A stretch of DNA of 64,000 nt. It comes from Candidatus Binatia bacterium (GTDB lineage: Bacteria; Desulfobacterota; Binatia; Bin18). Under the pieces are notes generated by a model that had not been told where the DNA came from, made no database searches, and worked only from the letters and a program-made list of their open reading frames with translations. How positions within the stretch are numbered: the first letter of the stretch is position 1; each line of letters begins with the position of its first letter. The DNA is taken from positions 4,344,501 through 4,408,500 of the forward strand of contig OX638322.1 of NCBI GenBank assembly GCA_951812575.1, written 5' to 3'. A program made the position numbers and the translations under genes. Positions 13,999 to 23,789 of this stretch are shown in pieces.

Positions 13999-15579
13999 TT
14001 AGTTGGTATCTTTTTGCAGCTTGAACTCCATACTGTCCACCAGTGCCTGCCAGCTCGCCTCTATGACATTATGCGACACGCCCACGGTGCCCCACCGGTC
14101 GGTTTCATCACCGGATTCAATCAGAACCCGCACCGTGGCGCTGGTCCCCTCGCCCGCGCCCAGGACCCGGACTTTATAGTCGTGCAGTTCGACCGATTCG
14201 AGCTGAGGGTAAAATTTGGTCAGGGCTTTACGTAAAGCCTGGTCCAACGCATTGACCGGCCCGTTGCCCTGCGCCGCGGTGTGCTCTATCTGGCCGTCCG
14301 GTCCTTCCAGCATAATGGTGGCTTCGGACAGCGGCGGCTCATCCTCTTTCCGTTTTTCGTCTATCACCCGAAACCCGATGAGACGAAAATGACGGACCGT
14401 GCCATTCAGGGCTTTGCGCATTAAGAGCTCAAATGAGGCCTCGGCCCCTTCGTACTGAAAGCCTGAGTGCTCAAGCTGCTTGACCTCGTTCAGGATGTTC
14501 TTGACCGCTGGATCGGCGCTCTCGACATCCAGGCCGAACTCTTTGGCTTTGTAGATGACATTACTCCGTCCGGACAGGTCGGAGACCAGCACGCGCTGGG
14601 TGTTGCCAATCAGTTCCGGGTCGATGTGTTCATAGGTCTCACTGTTTTTCTGGACTGCGGCGACATGCAGGCCGCCCTTGTGCGCAAAGGCGCTCGCTCC
14701 GACATAGGCCTGGCGTTTATTCGGCTCGATATTGGCCAACTCGTACACCAGGCGGGATAACTGAGGGAGATGCTTGAGTTGCTGAGGACCAACACAACGG
14801 TAGCCCATCTTGAGCTGCAAATTAGGAATGACGGAGCACAGGTTGGCATTGCCACAGCGCTCGCCAAAGCCGTTAATCGTTCCCTGGACCTGAACGGCCC
14901 CACTTTCCACCCCGGCGAGCGAGTTTGCTACGGCCAATTCACAGTCGTTGTGGCAGTGAATGCCGAGGTTTGCCTCGACTACCTGGGAGGCGGCCTGCAT
15001 ACCAGCACGAATGTCGAGCGGCATACTCCCCCCGCGCGTGTCGCATAATACCAGGACGTCCGCGCCGGCCTGAGCCGCGGCGGTGAGGCATTCCAGCGCG
15101 TAGCTCGGGTTGGCCTTGAAACCGTCAAAGAAGTGTTCCGCATCGAAAATGACTTCATCGACGCGCTGTTTCAGATAGGCAATCGAATCGCCAATGACTT
15201 CGATGTTGGCCTCTTTTGAGATGCGCAGATCGTCCCGCACGTGGAGGTCCCAGGTCTTGCCCACAATGGTCACCACTGGAGTGGCTGCCTGTATGAGCAA
15301 GCGGATATTCAGGTCGTCCGCGGCGGTGCTATTCACCCGCCGGGTGGACCCAAAGGCGGCAATCCGGGCCTGTTTCAGGCTAAGCTTTTTGACTGCCGCA
15401 AAGAATTCTTCGTCGCGGGGATTCGAGCCCGGCCAGCCGCCTTCGATGTAGTGCACACCAAAAGTGTCCAGTTCCTGGGTAATGCGTAATTTATCATCCA
15501 GGGTGAGCGAAACATCCTCGGACTGACACCCGTCCCGTAGGGTTGTGTCGTATAGAGTGATTGTGGGCGTCTTGTTCAT
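13999..15579 (-). CDS. cimA: (R)-citramalate synthase
   Basis: The 526-residue protein is a DRE-TIM metallolyase. ITLYDTTLRDGCQSEDVSLTLDDKLRI supplies the catalytic Arg-Asp pair. GIHCHNDCELAVANSLAGVESGAVQVQGTINGFGERCGNANL contains the metal-binding HxH segment. VGASAFAHKGGLHVAAVQK is shared by citramalate and 2-isopropylmalate synthases. The C-terminal regulatory domain covers about 385-520. Length and the opening favour citramalate synthase (pyruvate plus acetyl-CoA) over LeuA. It would feed the pyruvate route to isoleucine. The adjacent aspartokinase gene fits an amino-acid biosynthesis block. Confidence 0.9.
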   Translation of the reverse strand: MNKTPTITLYDTTLRDGCQSEDVSLTLDDKLRITQELDTFGVHYIEGGWPGSNPRDEEFFAAVKKLSLKQARIAAFGSTRRVNSTAADDLNIRLLIQAATPVVTIVGKTWDLHVRDDLRISKEANIEVIGDSIAYLKQRVDEVIFDAEHFFDGFKANPSYALECLTAAAQAGADVLVLCDTRGGSMPLDIRAGMQAASQVVEANLGIHCHNDCELAVANSLAGVESGAVQVQGTINGFGERCGNANLCSVIPNLQLKMGYRCVGPQQLKHLPQLSRLVYELANIEPNKRQAYVGASAFAHKGGLHVAAVQKNSETYEHIDPELIGNTQRVLVSDLSGRSNVIYKAKEFGLDVESADPAVKNILNEVKQLEHSGFQYEGAEASFELLMRKALNGTVRHFRLIGFRVIDEKRKEDEPPLSEATIMLEGPDGQIEHTAAQGNGPVNALDQALRKALTKFYPQLESVELHDYKVRVLGAGEGTSATVRVLIESGDETDRWGTVGVSHNVIEASWQALVDSMEFKLQKDTN

Positions 15580-15626
15580 AGCTCTCTCATATATTTCCCG
15601 ACCGTCTTGGATACCCGCCTCGTTGG

Positions 15627-16838
15627 CTAGGCCGATGAGATAAAGGCATCGTGCAGCACCCGCACGGCTAATTCGGCGTACTTGGCGGCAATCACGATAG
15701 AGATTTTAATCTCCGAGGTTGAAATCATCTGAATATTGATTCCTTCTGCGGCCAACACCTCAAACATGCGGGAAGCCACCCCCGCGTGGCTGCGCATGCC
15801 CAGCCCGACAATCGAGACCTTGACGACTTCGGTGTCGTAGACAACGTCCTCTGCCCCGATCTCCGGTGCCACATTTTTGACCTGCTCAAGAGCCTTGTGC
15901 ACATCCCCGCGCGGGACCGTAAACGTGACATCGGTCTTTTCGTCCGCGCTGGCGTTCTGGATGATCATGTCCACGACGATATTGTCTTGCGCAATGGGCG
16001 CGAACAGCTTGGCCGCCAGACCTGGCCGGTCAGGCACCCGCATCAGCGTAATTTTCGCCTGATCCAGATCAGACGTAACACCCGAGACCGTCACCTCTTC
16101 CATGCTTTGATCCTCCGGCACTAACCACGTCCCTTCGTCCTGCGAAAAGCTTGAGCGGACATGCACCGGGACCTGATAGCGCTTGGCAAATTCTACTGAG
16201 CGGATTTGGAGCACTTTTGCGCCCAAACTGGCGAGTTCGAGCATCTCGTCATAGGAGATACGCTCCAGCTTATGGGCATGAGGACAGATGCGTGGGTCGG
16301 CGCTATACACGCCGTCAACATCGGTGTAGATCTCGCACACATCCGCCTGGAGCGCGGCGGCAATGGCTACCGCAGTCGTGTCCGAGCCGCCCCGCCCCAG
16401 GGTGGTAATATCCCGCTGTGCGTTTACGCCCTGGAAGCCGGCAATCACAACGATATTGCCGTCCTTCAGCGCGTTCGACAGGCGGGGCGTCCGAACCTGG
16501 GTGATCCGCGCCCGACCATAGGCGGCATCGGTTTCGATTTGGACCTGATGGCCCAGGAGTGACACCGCCGGCACCCCTCTCGCCTTGAGGGCCATGGCCA
16601 GCAGGGCAATCGAGACCTGTTCACCCGTTGAGACGAGGACGTCGCTCTCACGCGCATCAGGCTGCTCGGCAATCTGTCGCGCCAGGGCAAGCAGGCGATT
16701 GGTTTCACCGCTCATCGCGGACAGCACGACGGCGACCTGATGGCCGGCGTCGCGTGTGGCAGCCACACGTGCAGCCACTTCTTGGATGCGCTCAATAGAG
16801 CCGACCGAAGTGCCACCATATTTCTGAACAATCAACAT
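15627..16838 (-). CDS. lysC: Aspartate kinase
   Basis: The 403-residue protein begins MLIVQKYGGTSVGSIERI, the aspartokinase KFGGTS-type motif with Tyr in place of Phe. It has GRGGSDTTAVAIAAALQADVCEIYTDVDGVYSADPR for nucleotide and aspartate binding, and two C-terminal ACT domains (residues about 265-400, including GLGMRSHAGVASRMFEVLAAEGINIQMISTSEIKISIVI). It phosphorylates aspartate for lysine, threonine, methionine and diaminopimelate synthesis, and the ACT domains suggest feedback inhibition by lysine or threonine. Its ATG overlaps the tsaE stop (TGATG). Confidence 0.96.
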   Translation of the reverse strand: MLIVQKYGGTSVGSIERIQEVAARVAATRDAGHQVAVVLSAMSGETNRLLALARQIAEQPDARESDVLVSTGEQVSIALLAMALKARGVPAVSLLGHQVQIETDAAYGRARITQVRTPRLSNALKDGNIVVIAGFQGVNAQRDITTLGRGGSDTTAVAIAAALQADVCEIYTDVDGVYSADPRICPHAHKLERISYDEMLELASLGAKVLQIRSVEFAKRYQVPVHVRSSFSQDEGTWLVPEDQSMEEVTVSGVTSDLDQAKITLMRVPDRPGLAAKLFAPIAQDNIVVDMIIQNASADEKTDVTFTVPRGDVHKALEQVKNVAPEIGAEDVVYDTEVVKVSIVGLGMRSHAGVASRMFEVLAAEGINIQMISTSEIKISIVIAAKYAELAVRVLHDAFISSA

Positions 16839-17332
16839 CAGCGCTTATGACTCTCTGTGCGTATGGTGCCCACCTGGGCAAGCAGCCGGTCGTACCGTTT
16901 CCCGTAGGGAGTCAGGGCTAGCGTGCGCGAGTCTCCCGCCCCACACTCAATCGCAATCAGCAGGTATTCTTCTACCACCTCGCGCATATCGTTCGGCAGA
17001 AACGGAAACCACTCAACGACGGCTACACCCTGCCCAAAGAGATATTCCTCATATCCCAATTCTTCGCCTTCTACCCCTTCAAGCCGGTAGAGATCGATAT
17101 GATAGAGTGGCACCCTTCCCCTATAATGCTCGGCCACAAGAGTAAAGGTGGGGCTGGTAACGGTTTCAGGGGCAATCCCAAGTCCCTCCGCTATACCTTT
17201 CACCAGGCAGGTCTTGCCCGCGCCCAAGTCACCACACAGCCCGAGGATCATGCCGGGGGCCAGGAGTCGCCCAATCTGGCGTCCAAGGGATAACGTCTCT
17301 TCAGCCGAGAATGTCTGAATAATATGCGGCAT
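16838..17332 (-). CDS. tsaE: tRNA t6A biosynthesis ATPase TsaE
   Basis: The protein has 164 residues if started at MPHIIQTFSAEET; earlier in-frame starts lie deeper in the nnr gene. The P-loop GDLGAGKT occupies residues 34-41. SPTFTLVAEHYRGRVPLYHIDLYRL and VAVVEWFPFLPNDM are classic TsaE segments, the latter with a Phe/Pro extension in place of WPE. It works with TsaB, TsaC and TsaD to make N6-threonylcarbamoyladenosine at tRNA position 37. The gene overlaps nnr by 32 bp, a common arrangement. Confidence 0.93.
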   Translation of the reverse strand: MPHIIQTFSAEETLSLGRQIGRLLAPGMILGLCGDLGAGKTCLVKGIAEGLGIAPETVTSPTFTLVAEHYRGRVPLYHIDLYRLEGVEGEELGYEEYLFGQGVAVVEWFPFLPNDMREVVEEYLLIAIECGAGDSRTLALTPYGKRYDRLLAQVGTIRTESHKR

Positions 17333-18893
17333 GCGTATCGCTCTGACCGGCCCGGGAGAGGGCGTGCAGTGTGTCTGGCAGGTTGTCAATCACGTCGCGT
17401 GCCAGCAGCCCGGCCTGACCATGCTGGTAGGCAAAAGTATCCGCGGCAGCCCCGTGCAGAAACACGCCGAGGCAACACGCCTCATCGGGCGCATAACCTT
17501 GGGCGAGTAAGCCGCCGATAATGCCGGACAGGACGTCGCCCATGCCACCACTGGCCATACCCGGATTCCCGGTTGGATTGATCCAGGCCCGACCGTCGGG
17601 GGCAGCGATAACGCTCCGGGCACCCTTGAGAACGAGATAGCAGCCGTATCCAGTGGCGAACTGACGCGCAACCTCCAGTCGCCGGGCTTGTATGTCTGAG
17701 GTTGACAGTGCGGCCAGCCGAGACATTTCTCCGGGATGGGGGGTGAGCACGACTGGCATCTTGGCCGTTTTCAGCATGGCCACCTGAGACGCCACACAGT
17801 TCAGCCCGTCGGCATCGATAAGCAGGGGGACTTGGCTGTTTTTGAGAAGCCAGCGCGCCATACGCTTGGTTTCAACCGACACACCGATGCCGGGCCCGAA
17901 AACGAGAGCGCTTTTTCCGTGCAACGCCTGGCTTAATACGCGCGCGTTCAGCCGGAGACTACCGTCTGCGCGCTCGGGCTGAGGGGCGGTCATGGCTTCG
18001 AGCAAAACCGAGGAGAATATGGGTATGAGCCCGTGTGGACCGGCTAGGGTGACCAGGCCGGTTCCGGCCCGTAGGGCGGCAGAGGCGCTTAACACGGCCG
18101 CGCCGCTTTTCCCGCGCGCGCCGGCAAGGACCAGCAAATGGCCGAAATCGCCCTTATGCGATTCGGGACGACGGGCGCGTATCTGCCCACCCACCTCACG
18201 GCGGGTCAGGACGTGCAGGTGAGGTGCAACCTCGGCCAACGCTTGCGGGGCAATCCCGATATCAACCCAGGCGAGCTGTCCGACCTGAGCCGTCCCAGGA
18301 TAGAGCACCTGGCCGAGCTTGGGATAGCCGAAGGTCACCGTCAGCGCCGCCTCAACAGCGCTACCGACAGGTTGTCCGGAATCGGCGTGCAAACCGGACG
18401 GTATATCGACCGACACAATGGGCACCTCACGGGCATTCATGCCAGCGATGAGCGCGGCCTGGACACCTCGCACCGCGGTATTCAGCCCCGTCCCAAGCAG
18501 GGCGTCAACGATCACATCGCAGCGGTCGAGTCGCTTCCCGGCGGCAGGTACCTGCTCCAGTGCGGTCACTTCTTCGACTCGACCTCTGAGGCGCAAGAAC
18601 GCCTGCAAATTGCGCCTGGCATCGCCAGCCACCTCCCTTTTTTCGGCCGCAAGAATCACCTCACATGCGATGCCCTGCTGTTTCAGCAGGCGGGCCATGA
18701 CAAAGCCGTCGCCGCCGTTATTGCCTCTGCCGGCGACCACAACCACTCGTTTGGGCCGCTTCTCAAAAAAGTCGAGCAGGGCCCGCGTCGCGCCGCTGCC
18801 GGCCCGTTCCATCAGGACATGACCGGGGGTGCCATATTTCTCAATGGTGAGCCGATCAAGCTCACGCATCTGTGCGGCAGAGACGAGATACAT
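17301..18893 (-). CDS. nnr: Bifunctional NAD(P)H-hydrate epimerase/dehydratase
   Basis: The 530-residue protein has both repair domains. The N-terminal epimerase (about 1-215) has VVVAGRGNNGGDGFVMARLL and DVIVDALLGTGLNTAVRG, plus VSVDIPSGLHADSG. The C-terminal ribokinase-like dehydratase (about 225-515) has HKGDFGHLLVLAGARGKSGAAVLSA, VLTPHPGEMSRL and NPTGNPGMASGGMGDVLSGIIGGLLAQG. Together they convert damaged NADHX and NADPHX back to NAD(P)H, using ADP or ATP. It sits between glmM (11 bp) and tsaE (overlap) in the housekeeping operon. Confidence 0.95.
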   Translation of the reverse strand: MYLVSAAQMRELDRLTIEKYGTPGHVLMERAGSGATRALLDFFEKRPKRVVVVAGRGNNGGDGFVMARLLKQQGIACEVILAAEKREVAGDARRNLQAFLRLRGRVEEVTALEQVPAAGKRLDRCDVIVDALLGTGLNTAVRGVQAALIAGMNAREVPIVSVDIPSGLHADSGQPVGSAVEAALTVTFGYPKLGQVLYPGTAQVGQLAWVDIGIAPQALAEVAPHLHVLTRREVGGQIRARRPESHKGDFGHLLVLAGARGKSGAAVLSASAALRAGTGLVTLAGPHGLIPIFSSVLLEAMTAPQPERADGSLRLNARVLSQALHGKSALVFGPGIGVSVETKRMARWLLKNSQVPLLIDADGLNCVASQVAMLKTAKMPVVLTPHPGEMSRLAALSTSDIQARRLEVARQFATGYGCYLVLKGARSVIAAPDGRAWINPTGNPGMASGGMGDVLSGIIGGLLAQGYAPDEACCLGVFLHGAAADTFAYQHGQAGLLARDVIDNLPDTLHALSRAGQSDTHAAYYSDILG

Positions 18894-18904
18894 GAGACGA
18901 TCCT

Positions 18905-20290
18905 TTAGGCAGATTCCCCTGCCCCAAGGTGGGTCCGCACGGCGTCAGCGACCTCCTCACCATAAGCACGGACAAGGCGCTCGTCTTCGCCCTCGACCAT
19001 GATCCGCAGCAGGGGCTCAGTCCCGGAATAGCGGACGAGGAGCCGTCCGGTCTCGCCCAGTTTGTCGCTGACCTGCTGGATGACGTGGGACACTGGTTCG
19101 ACGGTCTGCAAATCCTGTCGTTCTCGGACACGAACGTTAATAAGCGTTTGCGGGTAGCGTCGCACGAGTTGGCGCAGTTCAGACAGCGGCTGCTGTCTCT
19201 GGACGAGAATTGCCAGCAGCGAAAGAAAGGTGATCATGCCGTCGCCCGTTGTGTTCAGATTCAAGAAGATAATATGTCCGGATTGTTCGCCACCAATGCG
19301 ATATCCCCCGCGACGCATCTCCTCGACAACATAGCGATCACCAACCGGAGTCCGGAGCAGTTTGCCACCCATCTGACGCAGCGCAATCTCAAGACCCAGA
19401 TTACTCATCACAGTCGCTACTACCGTCTTGTGGGGCAGCCTGCCCTGCTGGAGGTGCTCTTGGGCGGCAATGGCCAGTATGGCGTCGCCGTCGACGATTT
19501 CTCCGGTCTCATCAACCAGAATGGCTCGGTCGGCATCGCCGTCCAGAGCAATGCCCACCTGGGCCCCGTGCTCACGGACAAGCTGTTGCACCCGCTGTGG
19601 ATATAACGCCCCACAGTCGAGATTGATATTTGTGCCGTTCGGCGCTGTCCCTACCGGAATCACCTCAGCGCCGAGCTCGGCCAACACCGCCGGCGCTATG
19701 GTAGAGGCGGCCCCATTGGCACAATCGATCACGACTTTTACTCCGTCCAGCGTGAGATGGAGGGGAAAAGCGTTTTTGACAAACCCCTGGTAGCGGCCAA
19801 GGGCATCATCAATGCGGCCCGTCTTTCCGATGGATCCGGCTGTGGGGCGCTCGTCATCGATCGTGTGACTCAGCACCAGTTTCGATATCTCACCCTCCAC
19901 CGCATCGGGTAGCTTGAACCCGTCGCGTGAGAAGATTTTAATGCCGTTATCCTGGAACGGGTTATGCGAGGCAGAGATGACCACGCCAGCATCCGCGCGC
20001 AGGCTGCGGGTGAGAAAGGCAATGCCGGGTGTTGGTACAGGGCCAACGAGGAAGACATCTCCGCCCATAGAACACACGCCGGACGCGAGCGCGGCCTCCA
20101 ACATATAGCCCGATAAACGAGTATCTGTGCCGATAACGATGCTGGGGCGACCTGGACGATTGTGGCAGACAGCAGTCAGGGCGCGGCCAATGCGCAGGGC
20201 GGTCTCCGGCGTTATCGGCTCAATATTGGCCACCCCGCGAATCCCGTCCGTGCCGAATAATTGCGTGCTCGGCGCTCCGTCGAGCGACAT
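18905..20290 (-). CDS. glmM: Phosphoglucosamine mutase
   Basis: The 461-residue protein has LFGTDGIRGVANIEPITPE at its start and the phosphoserine loop VVISASHNPFQDNGIKIFS with Ser108 as the expected phosphorylated residue. The metal-binding loop is ALDGDADRAILVDE, and the sugar-binding GGEQSGHIIF is also present. The phosphate-binding RYSGTEPLLRIMVEG is near the C-terminus. It interconverts glucosamine-6- and glucosamine-1-phosphate for UDP-GlcNAc synthesis. It begins the minus operon glmM-nnr-tsaE-lysC-cimA-DUF368. A terminator for ftsH lies just upstream. Confidence 0.96.
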   Translation of the reverse strand: MSLDGAPSTQLFGTDGIRGVANIEPITPETALRIGRALTAVCHNRPGRPSIVIGTDTRLSGYMLEAALASGVCSMGGDVFLVGPVPTPGIAFLTRSLRADAGVVISASHNPFQDNGIKIFSRDGFKLPDAVEGEISKLVLSHTIDDERPTAGSIGKTGRIDDALGRYQGFVKNAFPLHLTLDGVKVVIDCANGAASTIAPAVLAELGAEVIPVGTAPNGTNINLDCGALYPQRVQQLVREHGAQVGIALDGDADRAILVDETGEIVDGDAILAIAAQEHLQQGRLPHKTVVATVMSNLGLEIALRQMGGKLLRTPVGDRYVVEEMRRGGYRIGGEQSGHIIFLNLNTTGDGMITFLSLLAILVQRQQPLSELRQLVRRYPQTLINVRVRERQDLQTVEPVSHVIQQVSDKLGETGRLLVRYSGTEPLLRIMVEGEDERLVRAYGEEVADAVRTHLGAGESA

Positions 20291-20339
20291 TCAGATGGCC
20301 CTCTCCGCCAAAAGACTGGCAAGTCCCCGGTCAACAGGC

Positions 20340-20387
20340 AAAAAAAGGGGCGGGTGCAAAACAGTGGAATCCTTTTTACACCCGCCC
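20340..20387 (-). terminator. Rho-independent terminator of ftsH
   Basis: On the minus strand GGGCGGGTG (20387-20379) pairs with CACCCGCCC (20356-20348). The inner A/T tracts can also partly pair, and a run of seven T residues follows. It lies 70 bp after the ftsH stop and before glmM. Confidence 0.85.
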
Positions 20388-20456
20388 TTCAGGCTATTAT
20401 CCATCGAGCATCAACGGCCCTGGAATGCAGAAGGGACCACGACTGCCTATGCCTGA

Positions 20457-22280
20457 CTACGCGCCTGTCGGCTCCGGGTCAACTTCGACGTTGAACTGTT
20501 TCAGGATGCCATCGATCTCGGGTCCGTCCAAGGCTTCTTTTTCCAGCAGAACTTCAGCCATCTTGTGTAAGATTTCGATATGCGTCTGGAGGAGGTCCTG
20601 CGCCCGGTTAAAGGCATCCTTAATGATGTTGCGCACCTCGGTGTCGATCTCAATGGCCGTCTTTTCAGAGTAGTCTTTGGTCTGAGTAATATCCCGGCCC
20701 AAGAAGATCTGTTCTTCCTTTTTCCCAAAGGTCATGGGGCCAAGGCTCTCGCTCATGCCCCACTCACACACCATGCGGCGAGCCAGCTCGGTCGCTTTTT
20801 CGAGATCGTCTCCAGCGCCGGTCGTGGTGTGACCCAGGACCAGCTCTTCGGCCACGCGGCCGCCGAACATGATGGCGAGGCGTTTCAGAATATAATCTTT
20901 TGAAAAAGTGTGGCGATCATCGACGGGAAGCTGCTGAGTCACGCCCAAAGCCATACCGCGCGGAATGATGGTAACCTTATGAACCGGGTCCGTCCCCGGA
21001 GTGAGTCGGGCAACCAAGGCGTGGCCGGCCTCATGGTAGGCCGTGTTGCGGCGCTCATCAAGGCTGAGAATCATACTGCGACGCTCGGCACCCATGAGGA
21101 CCTTGTCCTTGGACAACTCGAAATCGTCCATTTCGACTTTGTCTTTGTTTTTGCGCGCCGCCAGGAGCGCAGCCTCGTTCACCAGGTTTTCCAGGTCCGC
21201 CCCGGAAAACCCCGGTGTGCCTCGGGCGAGTTGAGAGACGTCAACCTTGTCGTCCAGTGGCACCCGGCGCGTATGGACATTAAGAATTTCCTCGCGACCC
21301 CGGACATCCGGTGAGGGAACAACAACCCGCCGGTCAAACCGTCCAGGGCGCAGTAGTGCCGGGTCCAGGACGTCCGGACGGTTGGTCGCCGCAATCAGAA
21401 TGACACCCTCGTTTGCCTCAAAGCCATCCATCTCCACCAGGAGTTGGTTTAAGGTCTGCTCGCGCTCGTCGTGCCCGCCGCCGAGGCCGGCGCCGCGATG
21501 GCGACCGACCGCGTCAATCTCATCGATGAAGATAATGCACGGCGCCTGCTTCTTCCCTTGAATAAAAAGGTCACGGACACGCGAGGCCCCGACCCCAACG
21601 AACATCTCAACAAAATCGGAGCCGCTGATCGAGAAGAACGGCACCCCGGCTTCCCCGGCAATCGCCCGGGCAAGTAGGGTTTTTCCGGTTCCGGGAGACC
21701 CAACCAGTAATACGCCTTTGGGGATGCGCCCCCCCAAACGCGTGAACTTTTTCGGGTCCTTGAGAAAGGCGATAATTTCTTCCAACTCCTGTTTGGGTTC
21801 CTCCACGCCGGCAACGTCGCTGAACGTGATACGCTGTTGGTTTTCCGTCAGCAGTTTGGCCCGGCTCTTGCCAAAAGACATGGCCTTGCCGCCGCCCATT
21901 TGCATCTGGCGCATAAAGAAGATCCAGACGCCGATGAGGAGTAGCATCGGAAACCACTGAATCAGGATGGTGATATACCAGGGGTCGCCTTCTTCCGGCC
22001 GCGCGGCCACCCGCACCCCTCTGTCGCGCAAGGTCCGCATGAGGTCGGGATCGTCGGTGGGAGCATAGGTCTTAAAGCGGTCGTCATTGCGGAATTTCCC
22101 ACGAATGATCTGGCCCTGAATGACGACCTCGGAGACTTCACCTTTTTCCACAGCCGTAAAAAAATCGCTGAAGACAACTTCAGGTTCTCTCGGTTGTTGG
22201 CGATTGAACAGGTTAAACATGAACAGGAAGATCACCCCGAGAATCAACCACAGTGCGAGATTAGAAGAAACCTTGTTCAC
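20457..22280 (-). CDS. ftsH: ATP-dependent zinc metalloprotease FtsH
   Basis: The protein has 607 residues from GTG 22280, which has AAAGGTG about 7 nt upstream. Two membrane helices lie at about 5-25 and 103-124 around a small periplasmic domain. The AAA module has Walker A GSPGTGKT at 194-201 (Ser in place of the usual Pro), Walker B CIIFIDEIDAVG and the second region of homology NRPDVLDPALLRPGRFDRR. The zinc site HEAGH is at 416-420. It degrades unfolded membrane proteins and regulatory proteins such as LpxC. The tilS-ftsH order is common in bacteria. Confidence 0.97.
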   Translation of the reverse strand: MNKVSSNLALWLILGVIFLFMFNLFNRQQPREPEVVFSDFFTAVEKGEVSEVVIQGQIIRGKFRNDDRFKTYAPTDDPDLMRTLRDRGVRVAARPEEGDPWYITILIQWFPMLLLIGVWIFFMRQMQMGGGKAMSFGKSRAKLLTENQQRITFSDVAGVEEPKQELEEIIAFLKDPKKFTRLGGRIPKGVLLVGSPGTGKTLLARAIAGEAGVPFFSISGSDFVEMFVGVGASRVRDLFIQGKKQAPCIIFIDEIDAVGRHRGAGLGGGHDEREQTLNQLLVEMDGFEANEGVILIAATNRPDVLDPALLRPGRFDRRVVVPSPDVRGREEILNVHTRRVPLDDKVDVSQLARGTPGFSGADLENLVNEAALLAARKNKDKVEMDDFELSKDKVLMGAERRSMILSLDERRNTAYHEAGHALVARLTPGTDPVHKVTIIPRGMALGVTQQLPVDDRHTFSKDYILKRLAIMFGGRVAEELVLGHTTTGAGDDLEKATELARRMVCEWGMSESLGPMTFGKKEEQIFLGRDITQTKDYSEKTAIEIDTEVRNIIKDAFNRAQDLLQTHIEILHKMAEVLLEKEALDGPEIDGILKQFNVEVDPEPTGA

Positions 22281-22315
22281 TCCGTCACCTTTCCTATATC
22301 CTGTCCGGCCCCAGC

Positions 22316-23710
22316 CTACCACAGTTCTTCATCGACCGGCAACGGGTTGACCTGTATGCGATAAACCTGCCGGGTCGCCGCCGTCACCAGCGCCCTCTGG
22401 CCTCTGACACAGCCGGGGACCCAGGCGATCTCACCGTTCATTTCAACCACGGGAAATCCGGAACGGAACACCTGCGGGACTTTTGCATCCACAAAGGCAT
22501 CCTGAACTTTCCTATGGCCTCGCATGCCGAAAGGACGAATACGATCCCCGACACGAGCATTGCGGACAATACACGTCGCCTCAGTGCCGGACAGGTCACA
22601 ATCGAACAGGGCCGACCAGCGGTCCGTACACCGCGCCGCATTCAAATCGCCGTACCATTCGATAGCGGAAGAAACGCTCAGGTCCCAGCGTGAGGCTAAT
22701 CGCCGACTCTGCCCGGCTTGTAAGACATAGGCATAGTCCCGCTCCATGATAGGTGGTCGCCGGGTTTGGAGAATCAGCCGCGTTCCCCGGCGAACGACCG
22801 CCTGCCGCCCCGGCAACTCCACACGGCCCCGGATCTTTCCTTCACTGAGGTCTCTCAAGCGGAACAGATGGACGGTTTTTACATCGTGTACATGCTCTTC
22901 AATCCACTGGCGGAGAATGCGCAGCCGTAGGGCAACAGGCTCTTTATCCAAGGCGGGAAGAGACACGCTATTGTCACGTCCTATGGTGCGCGTGCGGGCA
23001 TTCGTAGCCAGCCCTTCGAGCCAGTCTTCCTCTTCTCGGGTCGTTTCCGCCAGAGAGGCCAGATGACGACGGATTTGCGGAGAAAATTCTTGTTCCAAAA
23101 AGGGCAGGAGAACGTGTCTGATCTTATTCCGGGTAAAACGCAGGTCAGCGTTACTCGGGTCTGTGACATAGGGCAACTTTTTTTCCTGGGTGTAGGCGTC
23201 GATTTCACGCCGTGAACAGTACAGGAGAGGCCGAATCAGCCAGTTGTCTCTCACAGGCGGAATGCCAGCCAATCCACGTCGTGCGCTGCCGCGCATAGTG
23301 TGAAAGAGAACGGTCTCAGCCTGGTCATCCTGCGTATGAGCGGTGGCAACATAGTCGAGCGGATCTGCGGCGACGCTCTCTTGAAAAAACGTATAGCGCG
23401 CTTCTCGCGCCCAGGCTTCTATTCCTTTCAGGCCGGAAGGAGGCTGGAGTTTTTTGACCGAGAGCGGCACCCGCCACTGCTGACACAGGGTTTGCAACAT
23501 GTCTTGTTCCTGGTCGGACTCGGGGCGCAGGCCGTGATTGACGTGGAGCACCCTCAGGCGATAGCTCCGCAGCGGCGTAATCGCTAGCAGGGCGGAGAGC
23601 AGGGCAACTGAATCGGGGCCACCGGAACAGGCCACGCCAATACGCAGGCCGGACGTGTCCGGGAGCAGTTTTTGGAGAGAGGCCCAAAGCTTGTGCTCAA
23701 GTGGCAGCAT
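22316..23710 (-). CDS. tilS: tRNA(Ile)-lysidine synthase
   Basis: The 464-residue protein has the PP-loop SGGPDS at 29-34, then VLHVNHGLRPESDQEQ and VATAHTQDDQAETVLFHTMRGSARRGLAG, followed by DPSNADLRFTRNKIRHVLLPFL. The C-terminal substrate-binding part has RNARVGDRIRPFGMRGHRKVQDAFVDAKVP. It converts C34 of the CAU-anticodon isoleucine tRNA to lysidine so that AUA is read. A tRNA with a CAU anticodon lies only about 240 bp upstream. A strong terminator ends 9 bp before the start codon, and the SD is poor. Confidence 0.95.
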   Translation of the reverse strand: MLPLEHKLWASLQKLLPDTSGLRIGVACSGGPDSVALLSALLAITPLRSYRLRVLHVNHGLRPESDQEQDMLQTLCQQWRVPLSVKKLQPPSGLKGIEAWAREARYTFFQESVAADPLDYVATAHTQDDQAETVLFHTMRGSARRGLAGIPPVRDNWLIRPLLYCSRREIDAYTQEKKLPYVTDPSNADLRFTRNKIRHVLLPFLEQEFSPQIRRHLASLAETTREEEDWLEGLATNARTRTIGRDNSVSLPALDKEPVALRLRILRQWIEEHVHDVKTVHLFRLRDLSEGKIRGRVELPGRQAVVRRGTRLILQTRRPPIMERDYAYVLQAGQSRRLASRWDLSVSSAIEWYGDLNAARCTDRWSALFDCDLSGTEATCIVRNARVGDRIRPFGMRGHRKVQDAFVDAKVPQVFRSGFPVVEMNGEIAWVPGCVRGQRALVTAATRQVYRIQVNPLPVDEELW

Positions 23711-23718
23711 ACGCCTGA

Positions 23719-23747
23719 AATAAAAAAGGCGCTCCTGAGGAACGCCC
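23719..23747 (-). terminator. Rho-independent terminator just upstream of tilS
   Basis: On the minus strand GGCGTTCC and GGAGCGCC pair with a three-base TCA loop, followed by TTTTTTATT. It would end transcripts carrying the CAU tRNA and the 35-aa reading frame. It stops only 9 bp short of the tilS ATG, so read-through could set tilS expression. Confidence 0.85.
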
Positions 23748-23789
23748 TTACCGTACCAGTCTCTGGGTCACAGGTTCTGCGGGGGATCT